Of a DNA stretch of 64,000 nucleotides, positions 33,381 to 43,576 are shown one piece after another. The notes under the pieces are model-generated. The model had not been told where the DNA came from, made no database searches, and saw only the letters and a list, made by a program, of their open reading frames with translations. Both the position numbers and the translations under genes were made by a program. Position 1 is the stretch's first letter. Every line of letters begins with the position of its first letter. Source of the DNA: CBDHHC01 sp965263345 (lineage in GTDB: Bacteria > Pseudomonadota > Alphaproteobacteria > Rhizobiales > CBDHHC01); the NCBI GenBank assembly GCA_965263345.1, contig CBDHHC010000006.1, positions 627,783 to 691,782 of the forward strand, in the 5' to 3' direction.

Positions 33381-33617
33381 TATCTGCGATTTTTAGCAAA
33401 ACTTATATTATGTCGTAATAAATATTCGTAGAACGACTATATTTGTGTTAATTGAATAAAATCAGATTGAGATCTAAAAAGGCCATAAAATCGTATCTTT
33501 ATGTATTAAATTACTGATATATTGTAGCTAATGGTTGCAAAGTTCATCTGAAATTCATAAAGAAAGTTCATAAGTACATACTGTGGATATTTTGAGTTAA
33601 AAAGTTTAGGAATAAAA

Positions 33618-34151
33618 ATGCGTTCTAATAAGTTCTCTTTAAGTACCTGGTTTGCTCTATCTCTCGTTGTGTTTTCTGTTATCTCTGTTGTAGATGCTAA
33701 TTTTTCAGGGCAAGCTGAAGCAAGTAAGAGCCTATTTAAGAATTTTGTAAACCGTTCTCAAAACAACGGTTGGTGGTCTGGAAAGGGCTCAATTATCCTC
33801 AAGAGCGGTGAAACTGAAACTTTAAAATGCCGTGCGACATATTTTTTATCTAATAATGGTATTGAATTGAAGCAGAATTTAAGGTGTGCCAGTTCAAGTT
33901 ACAGAATTACTGCAAAAAGTGAATATCAAACCAATGGCGGTAAAGTTACTGGCGATTGGGTTGAGGAGACTTTTAATATACGGGGACGTGTTTCAGGACA
34001 ATCTAAGGGTAATAAGTTAAATCTTGCTGTCAGTGGTGACCATATTAATGCTAATATGACAATTGTTGTAAAGAAATGTAGCCAACTGATTAAAATTTTA
34101 CCAAAAGAATCTGTTGTCACAATGATTTCTATGAAATTTGGACGTTGTTGA
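33618..34151 (+). CDS. small secreted protein of unknown function
   Basis: 177 residues. Signal peptide to about residue 36 (SLVVFSVISVVDA and then QAEA). The mature part begins near WWSGKGSIILKSGETETLKCRATYFLSN, with LKQNLRCASSSYRI after it and ITAKSEYQTNGGKVTGDWVEETFNIRGRVSG; this looks like an antiparallel beta-sandwich or lipocalin-like fold found as small exported proteins in Alphaproteobacteria, though I cannot name the family. Four cysteines remain in the mature protein, one of them the final residue. TTTAGGAATAAAA gives a fair ribosome-binding site. It lies between the amidoligase-like gene and the toxin. Confidence 0.7.
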   Translation: MRSNKFSLSTWFALSLVVFSVISVVDANFSGQAEASKSLFKNFVNRSQNNGWWSGKGSIILKSGETETLKCRATYFLSNNGIELKQNLRCASSSYRITAKSEYQTNGGKVTGDWVEETFNIRGRVSGQSKGNKLNLAVSGDHINANMTIVVKKCSQLIKILPKESVVTMISMKFGRC

Positions 34152-34305
34152 GTTTAAAATCACTAGAAATGTTTTCATAACATTGAGATATATAAAGTTT
34201 TTCTAAGTAGTACGTATTTGTCTAAGTAGTCATACCGGATAGACACTTCCATAGAATGTAAAGATAATCCTACTTAAGATGGATTAAGAAGCTATGGAGG
34301 CAGTT

Positions 34306-37300
34306 ATGGCTGATGGGATTTCAGACGTTTCAGGTGGAGGGGGGAGTACTGGCTCTTTAGATTCTGGAAGTGGTACATCAGCTTCAGGCGGTCCTGGCTT
34401 AGGTGATACGAGTCCTTTAGGGGGAGGTGACCCCTTAGGAGGCGGCGATCCATTCGGTGGAAATGATCCTTTGGGGGGCTCAGGTGGAGGAGCAGGAGGT
34501 TCTTCTGGTGCCGGTGGTGGACAGGACACTAGTGTTTCTGGATCACTCATAAACCCAATAAATTCAGAAACGACTTCCTTATCTCAATCTCTTATTAGTT
34601 CAGATGGTCAAACAGACCAACAGCGTAGCGGTAACCCAACAGATACATCACATCTTATTGCAAATCGTGGGATTATCACAACAAATCCAGGCTATATTCA
34701 AGCACACTATAATCCTGATCTAAAGCCGGTTGATACACATGCTACTTCGCAGGATGTAAAACCTACAGGTTTTGATCCAACTCAAGAAAAGTTTGAGACA
34801 GGTACTTTAACAGGAAGAAGTGCTGCGACTATTCATGAACACAGACCTCAACATGGACAAAACAGAGAGCGTAACACATACCATTCATTAACCCTTGGTG
34901 AGCGTTCAAACCAAACTTTTGGTACTCAAGAACAAGCTATTGCATATGCTAGAAGTCTTGAAAATGTTCCTGGTTCTGCTGTCGTACAAGAGAACAATAT
35001 ATACAGTGTTTATAAAATTAATGACCTTCCCTCCAGAAATATGATTCAAGGAAGTCCAGATGTAGATCAAAGTCTTATTACCAAAGCCAAGTCAGTTACC
35101 CCTGGTGATCCTAATGTAAAAAGTGTTATTGGCAAGGATGGTACGGTTGTTGATTTATCTGGTGATAAAGCTGATGTTCGAAGATCTGGGGCCCCCAATG
35201 ATCCATTTAAACCTTATGTAGAAACATTTGGCCCTGGATTGGAAAAATTAAATGGTGATCCTGAGCGTCAAAGACAGGTCTTTGATCAAGTTACAAAAGA
35301 TGTTGCAAATTTAGCATTAGATAAAAGTCAAAGTGCAACAGAAGCGACATTGCAAGGCTTACAAGGAGATAAGTTTTCTCCTGAAACGGGAGCAGCTTTT
35401 AAAAGTGCGCTAGAAAGAACGGCCCCAATTGATGAGAAGATCGTCGCTACACGTGAGGCACTTGAACAGGCAAAACGTGATGAGTTTGTTTCTAAGGATA
35501 CTTTATCTCGTGTTGGAGGTTTAAAAAAGGCTTTAGATATAACAAAGCAATATCGACCATTAATAGAAGCAGAGCAACAACAACTTGATGGCTATACGAA
35601 GAGTTATGATGAAGCTAAAGCAAAATATGAAGCGGCATCTAAAAAAGTTGATGCATTAACAAAAGAACTTGCAAAGCTAAATAATGATCGCAGGGCGGCA
35701 GTTAAAGACTTCCCGTTACTTTCTCGAATTGATTCATCAGAGGTAATAAAAATTCGGGAAGGTACATCAACAAAATATAATACTGAAGCCCAACAAGTTG
35801 CGTTTTTCCGCAATGAAGCTGAAGGTATTTTGAAGGATATTCAAACTACACGTGAAAATCTTGAGAGTGGGAAGTTGAATAGCCTTACATTAGATAGTGT
35901 TAGAAAGGCTACTTATGCGGGATTACAATTCGATTCTGCTAAACATAAGACACAAATAGATCAAATAGAGAAACATGTAGGTGATCTGAAATTTAATGAA
36001 ACACTTTGGAAAGTTGGTGAAGGTGTTGCAGCCTTTGGCCTAGGAGTTGCTGGAGCTGTTATTGGAGGCCCAGTAGGTGCAGCACTCGGATTTGGTGCCT
36101 TTGGTTTAGGTGTTAAGGATGCGATAGATGTTACATCTGACTATTTGAGAGATACTGCAGCAGCGAATACTAGTCAGGATCTAAACGGTGGCCTTATTGC
36201 TCAAGAGGATGTTCCTCATTGGGGATGGGTAGCAGCTTCGTGGGCGGCTGTTGGGGTTGAAGCAAGCCTTATCCGAAATACGATTAAAGGGTTTAAGGCC
36301 GCTGGTTATGCAAAACCATCCGATATTCCTGATGCAGAAATAGATAAGGTTGCAAAGGAGTTTGGGGTACCTGCTGATGACGTTCGGAATATCATAAATC
36401 AGGCTGATACGGCAAGTTTGAGAACAGCTTCGGGCAAGCACTTTGATGAGACTTATGGAGAGAAGGTCAATGCAGTTACAACGTTCTCACGTGATGAGAA
36501 CGGTAAGCTCGTGGCGAATGTTACAGTTAGAGATGGATTGTCTCCAACCCAATTGAAAGCCGCCTTAAATGAAGAAGCCGTCCATATTCAACAACTTAAG
36601 GACCCAGAATTAAGCGCGAAGATTGGTAAATTAACAGAGGAGAATTTAGCTGGCTGGGCTCATAAAACTCCAGCTGAGAAAGTTGATATTTACCGAGCAA
36701 AGTTAGAAGTTGAGATAGATGCCCAACGACGTTTATTAGCTTCGTCTTCATCTGATGTGGATCAAGATTTAGCAAGATTAAACCTTGCTGGTTTGGAAAA
36801 ACGTCTGGAACAACTTAATGGAGTAAAACCTGAAGATGCTGCTCGGATGTTGCCATCTGAAGCCCCTAGGCTTTTTGCTAGAGATCCAGATGTCGGTGAA
36901 CTTGCTGCAAGAGCGGCGGGTCTTCCTGATGCTCCAAGTGGTTATCATTGGGTACATGATCGTCAGAATGAGACGCTTTATGTTAAACGTAACCCTGGTC
37001 ACGATGGTCCACCTAAGGTCTATAATTCAGAAACAGGTCAATTTGATAATGTTAAAGTTGAGGATGTCAAAGTTGCATCTCTTTCAGACGTTCAAGGGGC
37101 CTATAAATTAGAAAAGTCAAACGTGCAAGATGCTCTAACCCGCCGGGCTGAAGCTATAAAACAACGTGATGAAATTCAAAAAATAAGAAAAGAGCATAGA
37201 ACAGAAGCTGAGAAAGCTCAGTTAAGCAGGGCTCTTGGTACTATTAACAGAGCGAGTGAAGAAATTGGTGAAGTTGGGGCGGAGACTGCAATCAGAGCAA

Positions 37301-37662
37301 GGTTCAAGGACGCCCAATCAGTTACAAAGTTAGACACAGGAAGTGGTCCTGGGCGATTTGACCAAGTTTGGAAGGTTATTGATGCTGATGGGGCTACTAA
37401 ATATGTCGTTGTGGAAGCAAAAGGTGGTTCAGGTCAGCTAGGAACCAGGATTACGACTGAGCATGGTGTCGTTGGGCAAGGTACAAAAGAGTATCTTGAA
37501 GAGATTGCAGGGCTAGGCTATTATAAGAATAACCCAGATTTTGCTGATTTTATCGATGCAGTTGATAATGGTGATGTGAGTTATTTGCTTGTTCGGACAC
37601 CTATAGATAATGCAGGGAATCTGGGAGAAGTCACCATTAAACAATTTGACCTGACTCAGTAA
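34306..37662 (+). CDS. large polymorphic-toxin-like protein with C-terminal PD-(D/E)XK nuclease domain
   Basis: About 1118 residues. The start at 34306 (MADGISDV) has GGAGG five bases upstream. Residues 1-80 are Gly/Ser/Asp rich with repeated PLGGGDP-type units; there is no signal peptide. The middle is helical and coiled (about 340-560), with a glycine-zipper membrane segment at about 568-603 (AGAVIGGPVGAALGFGAFGLG) and a domain containing NEEAVHIQQL near 755. The last 125 residues look like a restriction-endonuclease-fold toxin: GRFDQVW (Asp near 1018), VVVEAKGG (ExK near 1037-1041) and QGTKEYLEEI. A separate small gene follows by 12 bases, as expected for immunity. Nuclease activity and export route are inferred; no secretion genes are nearby. 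Confidence 0.8.
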   Translation: MADGISDVSGGGGSTGSLDSGSGTSASGGPGLGDTSPLGGGDPLGGGDPFGGNDPLGGSGGGAGGSSGAGGGQDTSVSGSLINPINSETTSLSQSLISSDGQTDQQRSGNPTDTSHLIANRGIITTNPGYIQAHYNPDLKPVDTHATSQDVKPTGFDPTQEKFETGTLTGRSAATIHEHRPQHGQNRERNTYHSLTLGERSNQTFGTQEQAIAYARSLENVPGSAVVQENNIYSVYKINDLPSRNMIQGSPDVDQSLITKAKSVTPGDPNVKSVIGKDGTVVDLSGDKADVRRSGAPNDPFKPYVETFGPGLEKLNGDPERQRQVFDQVTKDVANLALDKSQSATEATLQGLQGDKFSPETGAAFKSALERTAPIDEKIVATREALEQAKRDEFVSKDTLSRVGGLKKALDITKQYRPLIEAEQQQLDGYTKSYDEAKAKYEAASKKVDALTKELAKLNNDRRAAVKDFPLLSRIDSSEVIKIREGTSTKYNTEAQQVAFFRNEAEGILKDIQTTRENLESGKLNSLTLDSVRKATYAGLQFDSAKHKTQIDQIEKHVGDLKFNETLWKVGEGVAAFGLGVAGAVIGGPVGAALGFGAFGLGVKDAIDVTSDYLRDTAAANTSQDLNGGLIAQEDVPHWGWVAASWAAVGVEASLIRNTIKGFKAAGYAKPSDIPDAEIDKVAKEFGVPADDVRNIINQADTASLRTASGKHFDETYGEKVNAVTTFSRDENGKLVANVTVRDGLSPTQLKAALNEEAVHIQQLKDPELSAKIGKLTEENLAGWAHKTPAEKVDIYRAKLEVEIDAQRRLLASSSSDVDQDLARLNLAGLEKRLEQLNGVKPEDAARMLPSEAPRLFARDPDVGELAARAAGLPDAPSGYHWVHDRQNETLYVKRNPGHDGPPKVYNSETGQFDNVKVEDVKVASLSDVQGAYKLEKSNVQDALTRRAEAIKQRDEIQKIRKEHRTEAEKAQLSRALGTINRASEEIGEVGAETAIRARFKDAQSVTKLDTGSGPGRFDQVWKVIDADGATKYVVVEAKGGSGQLGTRITTEHGVVGQGTKEYLEEIAGLGYYKNNPDFADFIDAVDNGDVSYLLVRTPIDNAGNLGEVTIKQFDLTQ

Positions 37663-37674
37663 AAGAATAATTAT

Positions 37675-38583
37675 ATGCAAGGTTTAGAATTTATTTCAAG
37701 ACATAATACTGGTGATGCTAGTTCGTCATATTCACAATATTTAGCTACGACAGAAAAACTTCTTTCTCGTCGCATTGAGCAAGTTTCTGAGAAACCGTCT
37801 CAATTACTTAAGGCGTTTAACTATGCTTTAGATCGTGTGTATGTTCGCTCTGTTCTGACGCCTGAAGACATAATTCTTCAAGAAATTATAAATGAAGCAG
37901 CTCATTTTGCAGCTGTATACTCCAAGGTTGTTCAGCCAGGCGATGGGAGTATTACTCTAAATCTTGATAGAGATGGTAAGTCAGTAGAAGTTCAACATGC
38001 AAAAGAATTTTTCGGACCTAATGATATTGCGAAAGGTATCTATGTTGCAATCATTTCTCGAGATCGAGAATCATTGACTGATCTTTGCCGAATTGATCCA
38101 CGCAAATATCAAAATCCTAATATTACAATTTCCTCTTATACCTACAGCTGGACAGAATTTTTGCAGGCCTTGGTCACACAATCGGATCAAACTACAGAAA
38201 AACTGAGCCAAGCCTATGCTGAATCTGAACCGGAGAAAGTTGAGGTTAGCGTCGATTATGCCTTATATCTCTCATCTGGAATTATGGAAGTTTTTGCTAA
38301 TTTAAACTCCCCACCTGAAGAGTTCCATGATGCGCTAGCTCGAGCGCTTCAATATCATAAAAAGTTTTACGATGAAATTGAGCTTAATCCTGGGGAGACT
38401 ATGAGAGAGCATCCAACAGGTTTTATATCTTTGGGATTGCTTGCTGCTTGTGTGTTATACCATGATCAGGGGTATAAAATAGAGGTGAAGTCCGACTATA
38501 TTCCAGAAGCTTTGATAGATGGTCGTTTTGTTGATGAAAGTTTGCTATGGAGAAATACTGGCGCACCTATGGTTTCGCTTTAA
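37675..38583 (+). CDS. probable Imm49-type immunity protein
   Basis: 302 residues, almost all helical, no signal peptide. The C-terminal part PTGFISLGLLAACVLYHDQGYKIEVKSDYIPEALI follows the pattern of Imm49 immunity proteins (small-residue-rich helix, then a G-x-x-I/V-x-V-x-S-x-Y-x-P strand). The N-terminal half contains AHFAAVYSKVV and AKGIYVAIISRDRESL, which fit Imm49-like helices. It begins 12 bases after the toxin stop, so it is almost certainly co-transcribed. Immunity is inferred from gene order and family resemblance; the resemblance is moderate. Confidence 0.7.
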   Translation: MQGLEFISRHNTGDASSSYSQYLATTEKLLSRRIEQVSEKPSQLLKAFNYALDRVYVRSVLTPEDIILQEIINEAAHFAAVYSKVVQPGDGSITLNLDRDGKSVEVQHAKEFFGPNDIAKGIYVAIISRDRESLTDLCRIDPRKYQNPNITISSYTYSWTEFLQALVTQSDQTTEKLSQAYAESEPEKVEVSVDYALYLSSGIMEVFANLNSPPEEFHDALARALQYHKKFYDEIELNPGETMREHPTGFISLGLLAACVLYHDQGYKIEVKSDYIPEALIDGRFVDESLLWRNTGAPMVSL

Positions 38584-38610
38584 ACTTTAATAATTTGCCC
38601 ATATTTATTC

Positions 38611-40707
38611 TTACCTGCTCTCCCTAAACCAAGTTAGAGCAATTAATAAAGAAAGAAGCAATAGAGTAACGATACCGGTGAATGCCGGGATGTGTGTTAT
38701 GCCTTCAACTTTATATGCATTTCTTTTTCTGATTGCGGCCCAATCTCTTCCATGCATTAATCTACTGTTGCGCAGGACCGTGATCTTGGGCAAGTTTAAA
38801 TTTTGACTATCTGTTACAGACTCTTTATTTTGCAACCAGAAACTTCGACCGCCTGTTTTTTCTACAAGTGGTTTGAGTAATTTATCTGTCGCAGCTACGT
38901 GTGTCATCTCGATAGAGTTTACAGGTCCAAAATGTGTACTGGCTGTCAGTTTGTCTGAGTTAAAACGATATAAACCAGAGAGATTCGTTTGCACTTGTTT
39001 TTGCCAGACGCCTGGCGATACTTGATTAAGTTCTATTTGTTCCTTGCTACCATCAGGGAATTGTACAGTTACTGGTGAGGCTGTTTCTTTCATTGTCCGT
39101 CGTTCAATTGTGAGAAACTGCCCATCATTTTTTGCGCTTAAATACTCTTCTTCTAAGTCAGGTTCTTTCATTAACCAATGAGCAAGACGTCTGAGCAAGG
39201 TTGTGTGGGGACCTCCTCCATCAAAACCACGTGCCCATAACCACGCATGGTCTGATAATAATAGAGCAACCCGACCTTTTCCCAGACGATCTAGCATGAG
39301 CAATGGGTTTTTGTCTGGTCCATTCATAAGGATATCGCCCTTTTTTTGTTCGACTTGGATCAAACGGAACCATCGGCCCCATGTCGGTTTTGTTTCATTG
39401 TCGCCGGGCAAGTTTTGTGTTACCGGATGACGGCGACCGGCTTCTGTTACGCGTGCTCGATAGGGTTCTTCAATTACACGGCCTGTTGGTGCAGCAGGGA
39501 GTACTTCTGCTAATGGTGTACGATATATACTTAATGGAGAAGAGAACAATTTTCCCGCCGCAATTAAAATTGCTCCGCCTTGCTCTACATAACGGGCAAT
39601 GTTATCAAGGTAGAGTAAAGGTAATACTCCTCGACGGCGATATCTGTCAAAAATAACCAAATCGAACTGATTTAACTTCTCAGAGAAAAGTTCTCGTGTT
39701 GGAAAGGCTATTAGCGATAATTGATTGATTGGCGTGCCATCTTGTTTTTCGGGTGGTCTTAATATTGTGAAATGCACCAAATCAACAGATGCATCTGATT
39801 TTAATAGGTTGCGCCAGGTTCTCTCTCCTGCATGTGGTTCTCCTGAAACCAATAAAACACGTAAGTTTTCTCTTACACCTTCCGCAACTATCGCCGTTTT
39901 GTTATTCACCTCAGTTAACTCATTAGGCAACTTTTCAACTTCTATTTCCACAAAATTGGCTCCAGAATGTCTGAAGCGCATAGGGATATTAACTGTTTGT
40001 CCGATTGGTACTGTTATTTTTTTACTTTTTTTATTTTCAGCCGTAATTTTTACCACGGCTGTGTCGCTGGCATTTTGTGTTGCCCCATCTCTCATGACTT
40101 TCACTTGAATGTTGGCATTGCTGCCTACAATGCCAAAGCGTGGAGCTTGTACAATTTCTATGCGTTGATCTATTTCCTTAGAATGTCCTGTAATTAATGC
40201 ATGGATGGGCACATTAATATCTAGATGCTTTAGATTTTTAGGAATATCATGAGACTGTCCGTCGGTAAGTATAAATACTCCTGATAGCAAATTTGCTGGG
40301 ATATTCTGAATTTCTTTTTTTAGAGCGGCATAGAGTTCGGTTCTTGAGTTTTTATTTTTTTGATAGGGTTTCGTTGATGCTATTCGGACTTCTATATTTT
40401 TTATGTTCTGGAGAGATTGGATAATTTCTTCTCGTGACTGTTTTATGAGTTCAGGTCTATTTGAGAGTGACTGGCTTGCACTTTCATCAATTAGTAAAAG
40501 TACAATGTTCTTCATTGGAACCCTTTGTTCATGTTTTATATGTGGGTTCGAAAAAATAAGTAATAAAAATAGTAAGCACAAGATTCGTAATATTGCATAC
40601 CTAACATTTAGCAGTAAAAGGCTGAACGATAAAATTCCTACCAATATGCAGCTTAACCAAAAAATGTTTAATGGTATTGTCGGAAAAAATTCAACAGACC
40701 AATTCAT
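38611..40707 (-). CDS. membrane-anchored VWA-like / glutamine amidotransferase-like protein of the MoxR cluster
   Basis: 698 residues, last gene of the MoxR operon. Two N-terminal TM segments (about 12-30 and 34-52), then a VWA-like region (VLLLIDESASQSLSNRPELI with a MIDAS-like DxSxS, and GVFILTDGQSHDI), then a beta-sandwich stretch, and from about 280 to 500 a class I glutamine amidotransferase-like fold (LRVLLVSGEPHAGERTWRNLL, FDLVIFDRYRRRG, YVEQGGAILIAAG). A C-terminal TM helix lies at about 670-692. Such proteins accompany DUF58 and DUF4159 genes in Alphaproteobacteria; they are thought to act in a MoxR-dependent periplasmic chaperone or maturation system, with no proven function. Confidence 0.85.
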   Translation of the reverse strand: MNWSVEFFPTIPLNIFWLSCILVGILSFSLLLLNVRYAILRILCLLFLLLIFSNPHIKHEQRVPMKNIVLLLIDESASQSLSNRPELIKQSREEIIQSLQNIKNIEVRIASTKPYQKNKNSRTELYAALKKEIQNIPANLLSGVFILTDGQSHDIPKNLKHLDINVPIHALITGHSKEIDQRIEIVQAPRFGIVGSNANIQVKVMRDGATQNASDTAVVKITAENKKSKKITVPIGQTVNIPMRFRHSGANFVEIEVEKLPNELTEVNNKTAIVAEGVRENLRVLLVSGEPHAGERTWRNLLKSDASVDLVHFTILRPPEKQDGTPINQLSLIAFPTRELFSEKLNQFDLVIFDRYRRRGVLPLLYLDNIARYVEQGGAILIAAGKLFSSPLSIYRTPLAEVLPAAPTGRVIEEPYRARVTEAGRRHPVTQNLPGDNETKPTWGRWFRLIQVEQKKGDILMNGPDKNPLLMLDRLGKGRVALLLSDHAWLWARGFDGGGPHTTLLRRLAHWLMKEPDLEEEYLSAKNDGQFLTIERRTMKETASPVTVQFPDGSKEQIELNQVSPGVWQKQVQTNLSGLYRFNSDKLTASTHFGPVNSIEMTHVAATDKLLKPLVEKTGGRSFWLQNKESVTDSQNLNLPKITVLRNSRLMHGRDWAAIRKRNAYKVEGITHIPAFTGIVTLLLLSLLIALTWFRESR

Positions 40708-40732
40708 ATCTCTTGTCCAAATTCACTTACTC

Positions 40733-43576
40733 TTATTGCCCCAAACGTTCTAGTAACGCAGGGACATGAACCTGATCAGCTTTATAGTTTCCTGTCAGGG
40801 CATACATTACAATATTAATTCCCACTCGAAATGCCATTTCCCGTTGGAACTTGCCACCTGGTACGATTGGAAATAGGGGTGTGTTTCTTTCATCTAAAGC
40901 CCATGCTGCTGCGAAGTCATTAGATGTCACAAGTATGGAACTGACGCCATCGGCTCTTCGGGCTTTTCTTTGGTTATTTACTGTAGGTTTTGTTCGGGAT
41001 TCTGCCCATAGTTTGCCCTGATCCCATCTGCCCGGGAATGACTCAAGTAAATAAAATGATTTTGTTAAAACATGTCCTTCAGTCACTGGTTCTATTCTTG
41101 GAATGTTGAGTTTACCAACAATTCTTTGCAAAGCGACCATGCCTGGTGTTGTATTGTTTAGCAGATTTTGTGCCGCGTATTGCGAGTCTCTTGTATCAAA
41201 TAATATCATACCTCCCAGTTTCAAGTACGCATCAATTTTTGCTAATGCCTTATCAGGAAGTGCTTTTGCTGTTGGGAGAACAGGCCAGTATAGAATTGGG
41301 AAGAATGCCAGTTCATCAGTTAAGATATTCACCGCAATTGGTTCTTCGGGTTCTACAGCAGTTCTGGCTGCCACGACTTTACTTAGACCGGATAGGCCAT
41401 ATTTTGATACCCTGTCAACTTCATCATTCCCTGTAATAATATACCCTAAATGTGTTCCTTTTGATGCTTTTATGGCTGCTTCTATATTTATTTTTTCGCG
41501 TTCTTGGGCAAAACTTTTTTGCGGGAGTGCAATGGCGAAGCCTATTAAACAGACTAAACAAATGAGTGATGCCACTTTATAGTTGTAACGTCTTGTGTAC
41601 ATACGAATTATTGTGTCAAACAGAAGTAGGCAGAATGCAGCAAATAGTATCCAGATAGATAGAAGAATTGTTTTTGGTCCTTGAAAACTTGAGAGTTTTG
41701 CTCCTGTAGGTACATGTTTATCTTCTTTTAAACGAGATTTTATATTTAAAATATTGAAGGCTGTGGTTGATTCTGCTGGGCCATAATATCCTGGTGGGTT
41801 TTCGAACGTTGGGCGAAACTTCTTCAGTTTATCGTAAGTGATAGATTGTACATTTGGCATGGGTGATGTTAAATTTCCAAAACCATCCAAGACTTTAAAT
41901 GGAGGTAGTTGGTTGATTTCCTTTTTTATATCCGCACTTTCTAGTGATGTTTGCACCGTTATATTGGATGTATTCTGAAAGCTAGCTAATTCTGTTATGC
42001 GTTGGAGCATTTCAACAAATAAACCTGAAATAGGTAAGTTGGACCATTCTGAATTTGCTGTGATATGAAAAAGTGATACCCAGCCTTTTCCAATTTTTTT
42101 TGCTGTTACAAGAGGGGTTCCATCTTTTAGTCGTGACCATACGTTTCCTTGAATGGCTAAGAAGCTAGGATCAGCGAGAACCTGACGTTTTACCTTAATT
42201 TCCGAACTCACTTTTAATCCATAAAATGGGCTTTTCTTTTCAAATTCATCTATTGTTTGTGGGTGGCTCCATGATAATGTTCCGCCTAATGCTCGTCCTC
42301 CTCGGCGTAATTTTACTGGTAAGAGGTTATCATTTTGATTTTGCATATTTGGGCCAGCAAAGCGGACAAGAACCCCACCTTCTTCTATCCATTTTGACAA
42401 GCGTTGTTCATCTTTTGAAATTAGTTTTGCAATATCAGCTAAGATTATGATTTCTGGCTCGGACGATAAAATGCGGTTTAATGCTGTTGTAATATTTTTT
42501 TCTTCTGGAGCTATAATTTTGGTGTAAGGTTTCAGAGCTTTTTCGATATAGTATGAAGGAGATAATAAAGGTTGAGATGTATCCTGATTTTCACCAGACA
42601 TTATGCCAACTTTAAATCGCGTATTTCTGGAGTCTAATAAAGACACAGCACCAGCCGAGACTTCATTAGAGAGAGTTAATTTTCTGATTTCATTTCGAAG
42701 GGTGTGTGGGAGGCTAAGTTTTATGTCTTTGGTCTTCTGACCTTTCTCCATTAAAAAGTCAAACGTTCCCAAGTTTTCATTTTTAGCATTCCAGGCTAAA
42801 ACAGTTCCTTTATGCTCTGGACCATATGGGCGTATAATTCTTGCTGTTAGATCTCCATTTGGGTTCACGTATGCAACTAAACCCTTAGCTGTTTTAATAT
42901 CATCACGAATAATTTCAAAATTACCAGATATTCCAGATAGACTTTTTAAATCATCAGAGAATTGTTTTGCAAAGCCATAATCGATTCCATCGCTTATCCA
43001 TATAATATTATGGGATGTATTCTTTGGCAGCTTTTCTTTAAGGTTTTTTATAAATCCTCTGCGGTTTGGATTAGAAGGGTATGGTTTTAAATTTGCAACA
43101 TTTTCCCGTATGAGATTTGGTCGGTTGAATTTGAATAGCTGTTCTTTTGCGAGGTTTGGATTAACAATTGTCCCAGTTAAGAATAATTTATTCTCACTTT
43201 GCTCAACGTGAGTTATGAGGTTATCAACTACTTGTTTCCGTTTTGCCCAAGAGTTTGCAGATGCCCACCCATTATCAACAATGATTATCGTATTTTGATT
43301 TTGTTTTGAGTCTGATTGTGCTGGGTTCCAAACGGGTTCTGAAAATGCTGTAATTATACATGCTATCAATAGCATTCTTAGCAATAAAAGCCACCAAGGA
43401 CTTTGATCAGGTAATTTTTCCTTAGCTTGAAGTTTCAAGAGTAATCTGAGAGGTGGAAACCATATTTTTTGTGGTTTTGGGGGAATAAGTTTTAAAAGGT
43501 ACCACAGAATTGGAAGTGATAATAAACCAACTAGCAGCCATGGATTTAAGAAACCTAGAGGACCGAAACTTACCAT
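40733..43576 (-). CDS. BatA-type N-terminal / DUF4159 C-terminal membrane protein
   Basis: 947 residues. The N-terminus is the BatA-type double TM region (LGFLNPWLLVGLLSLPILWYLLKLIPP and SPWWLLLLRMLLIACII read in parts). The middle is a large periplasmic part, with a VWA-like fold beginning at NTIIIVDNGWASANSW and a GATase-like part near VLVRFAGP. A TM helix lies at about 640-660 and another near 675-695. The last 215 residues are DUF4159 (HLGYIITGNDEVDRVSKYGL, ILYWPVLPTAKALPDKALAKIDAYLK and GGMILFDTRDS). Overlaps the DUF58 gene by seven bases. Probably a component of the same membrane complex as its neighbours. Confidence 0.88.
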   Translation of the reverse strand: MVSFGPLGFLNPWLLVGLLSLPILWYLLKLIPPKPQKIWFPPLRLLLKLQAKEKLPDQSPWWLLLLRMLLIACIITAFSEPVWNPAQSDSKQNQNTIIIVDNGWASANSWAKRKQVVDNLITHVEQSENKLFLTGTIVNPNLAKEQLFKFNRPNLIRENVANLKPYPSNPNRRGFIKNLKEKLPKNTSHNIIWISDGIDYGFAKQFSDDLKSLSGISGNFEIIRDDIKTAKGLVAYVNPNGDLTARIIRPYGPEHKGTVLAWNAKNENLGTFDFLMEKGQKTKDIKLSLPHTLRNEIRKLTLSNEVSAGAVSLLDSRNTRFKVGIMSGENQDTSQPLLSPSYYIEKALKPYTKIIAPEEKNITTALNRILSSEPEIIILADIAKLISKDEQRLSKWIEEGGVLVRFAGPNMQNQNDNLLPVKLRRGGRALGGTLSWSHPQTIDEFEKKSPFYGLKVSSEIKVKRQVLADPSFLAIQGNVWSRLKDGTPLVTAKKIGKGWVSLFHITANSEWSNLPISGLFVEMLQRITELASFQNTSNITVQTSLESADIKKEINQLPPFKVLDGFGNLTSPMPNVQSITYDKLKKFRPTFENPPGYYGPAESTTAFNILNIKSRLKEDKHVPTGAKLSSFQGPKTILLSIWILFAAFCLLLFDTIIRMYTRRYNYKVASLICLVCLIGFAIALPQKSFAQEREKINIEAAIKASKGTHLGYIITGNDEVDRVSKYGLSGLSKVVAARTAVEPEEPIAVNILTDELAFFPILYWPVLPTAKALPDKALAKIDAYLKLGGMILFDTRDSQYAAQNLLNNTTPGMVALQRIVGKLNIPRIEPVTEGHVLTKSFYLLESFPGRWDQGKLWAESRTKPTVNNQRKARRADGVSSILVTSNDFAAAWALDERNTPLFPIVPGGKFQREMAFRVGINIVMYALTGNYKADQVHVPALLERLGQ

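Noticed and set aside
27171..38583. Type VI secretion locus
   Set aside because: Kinase, PP2C and FHA genes are typical T6SS companions, but no sheath, baseplate, ClpV, Hcp or VgrG gene is present in the window.
39203..41582. Plus-strand frames opposite the MoxR cluster genes
   Set aside because: Shadows of long minus-strand membrane proteins with family motifs.
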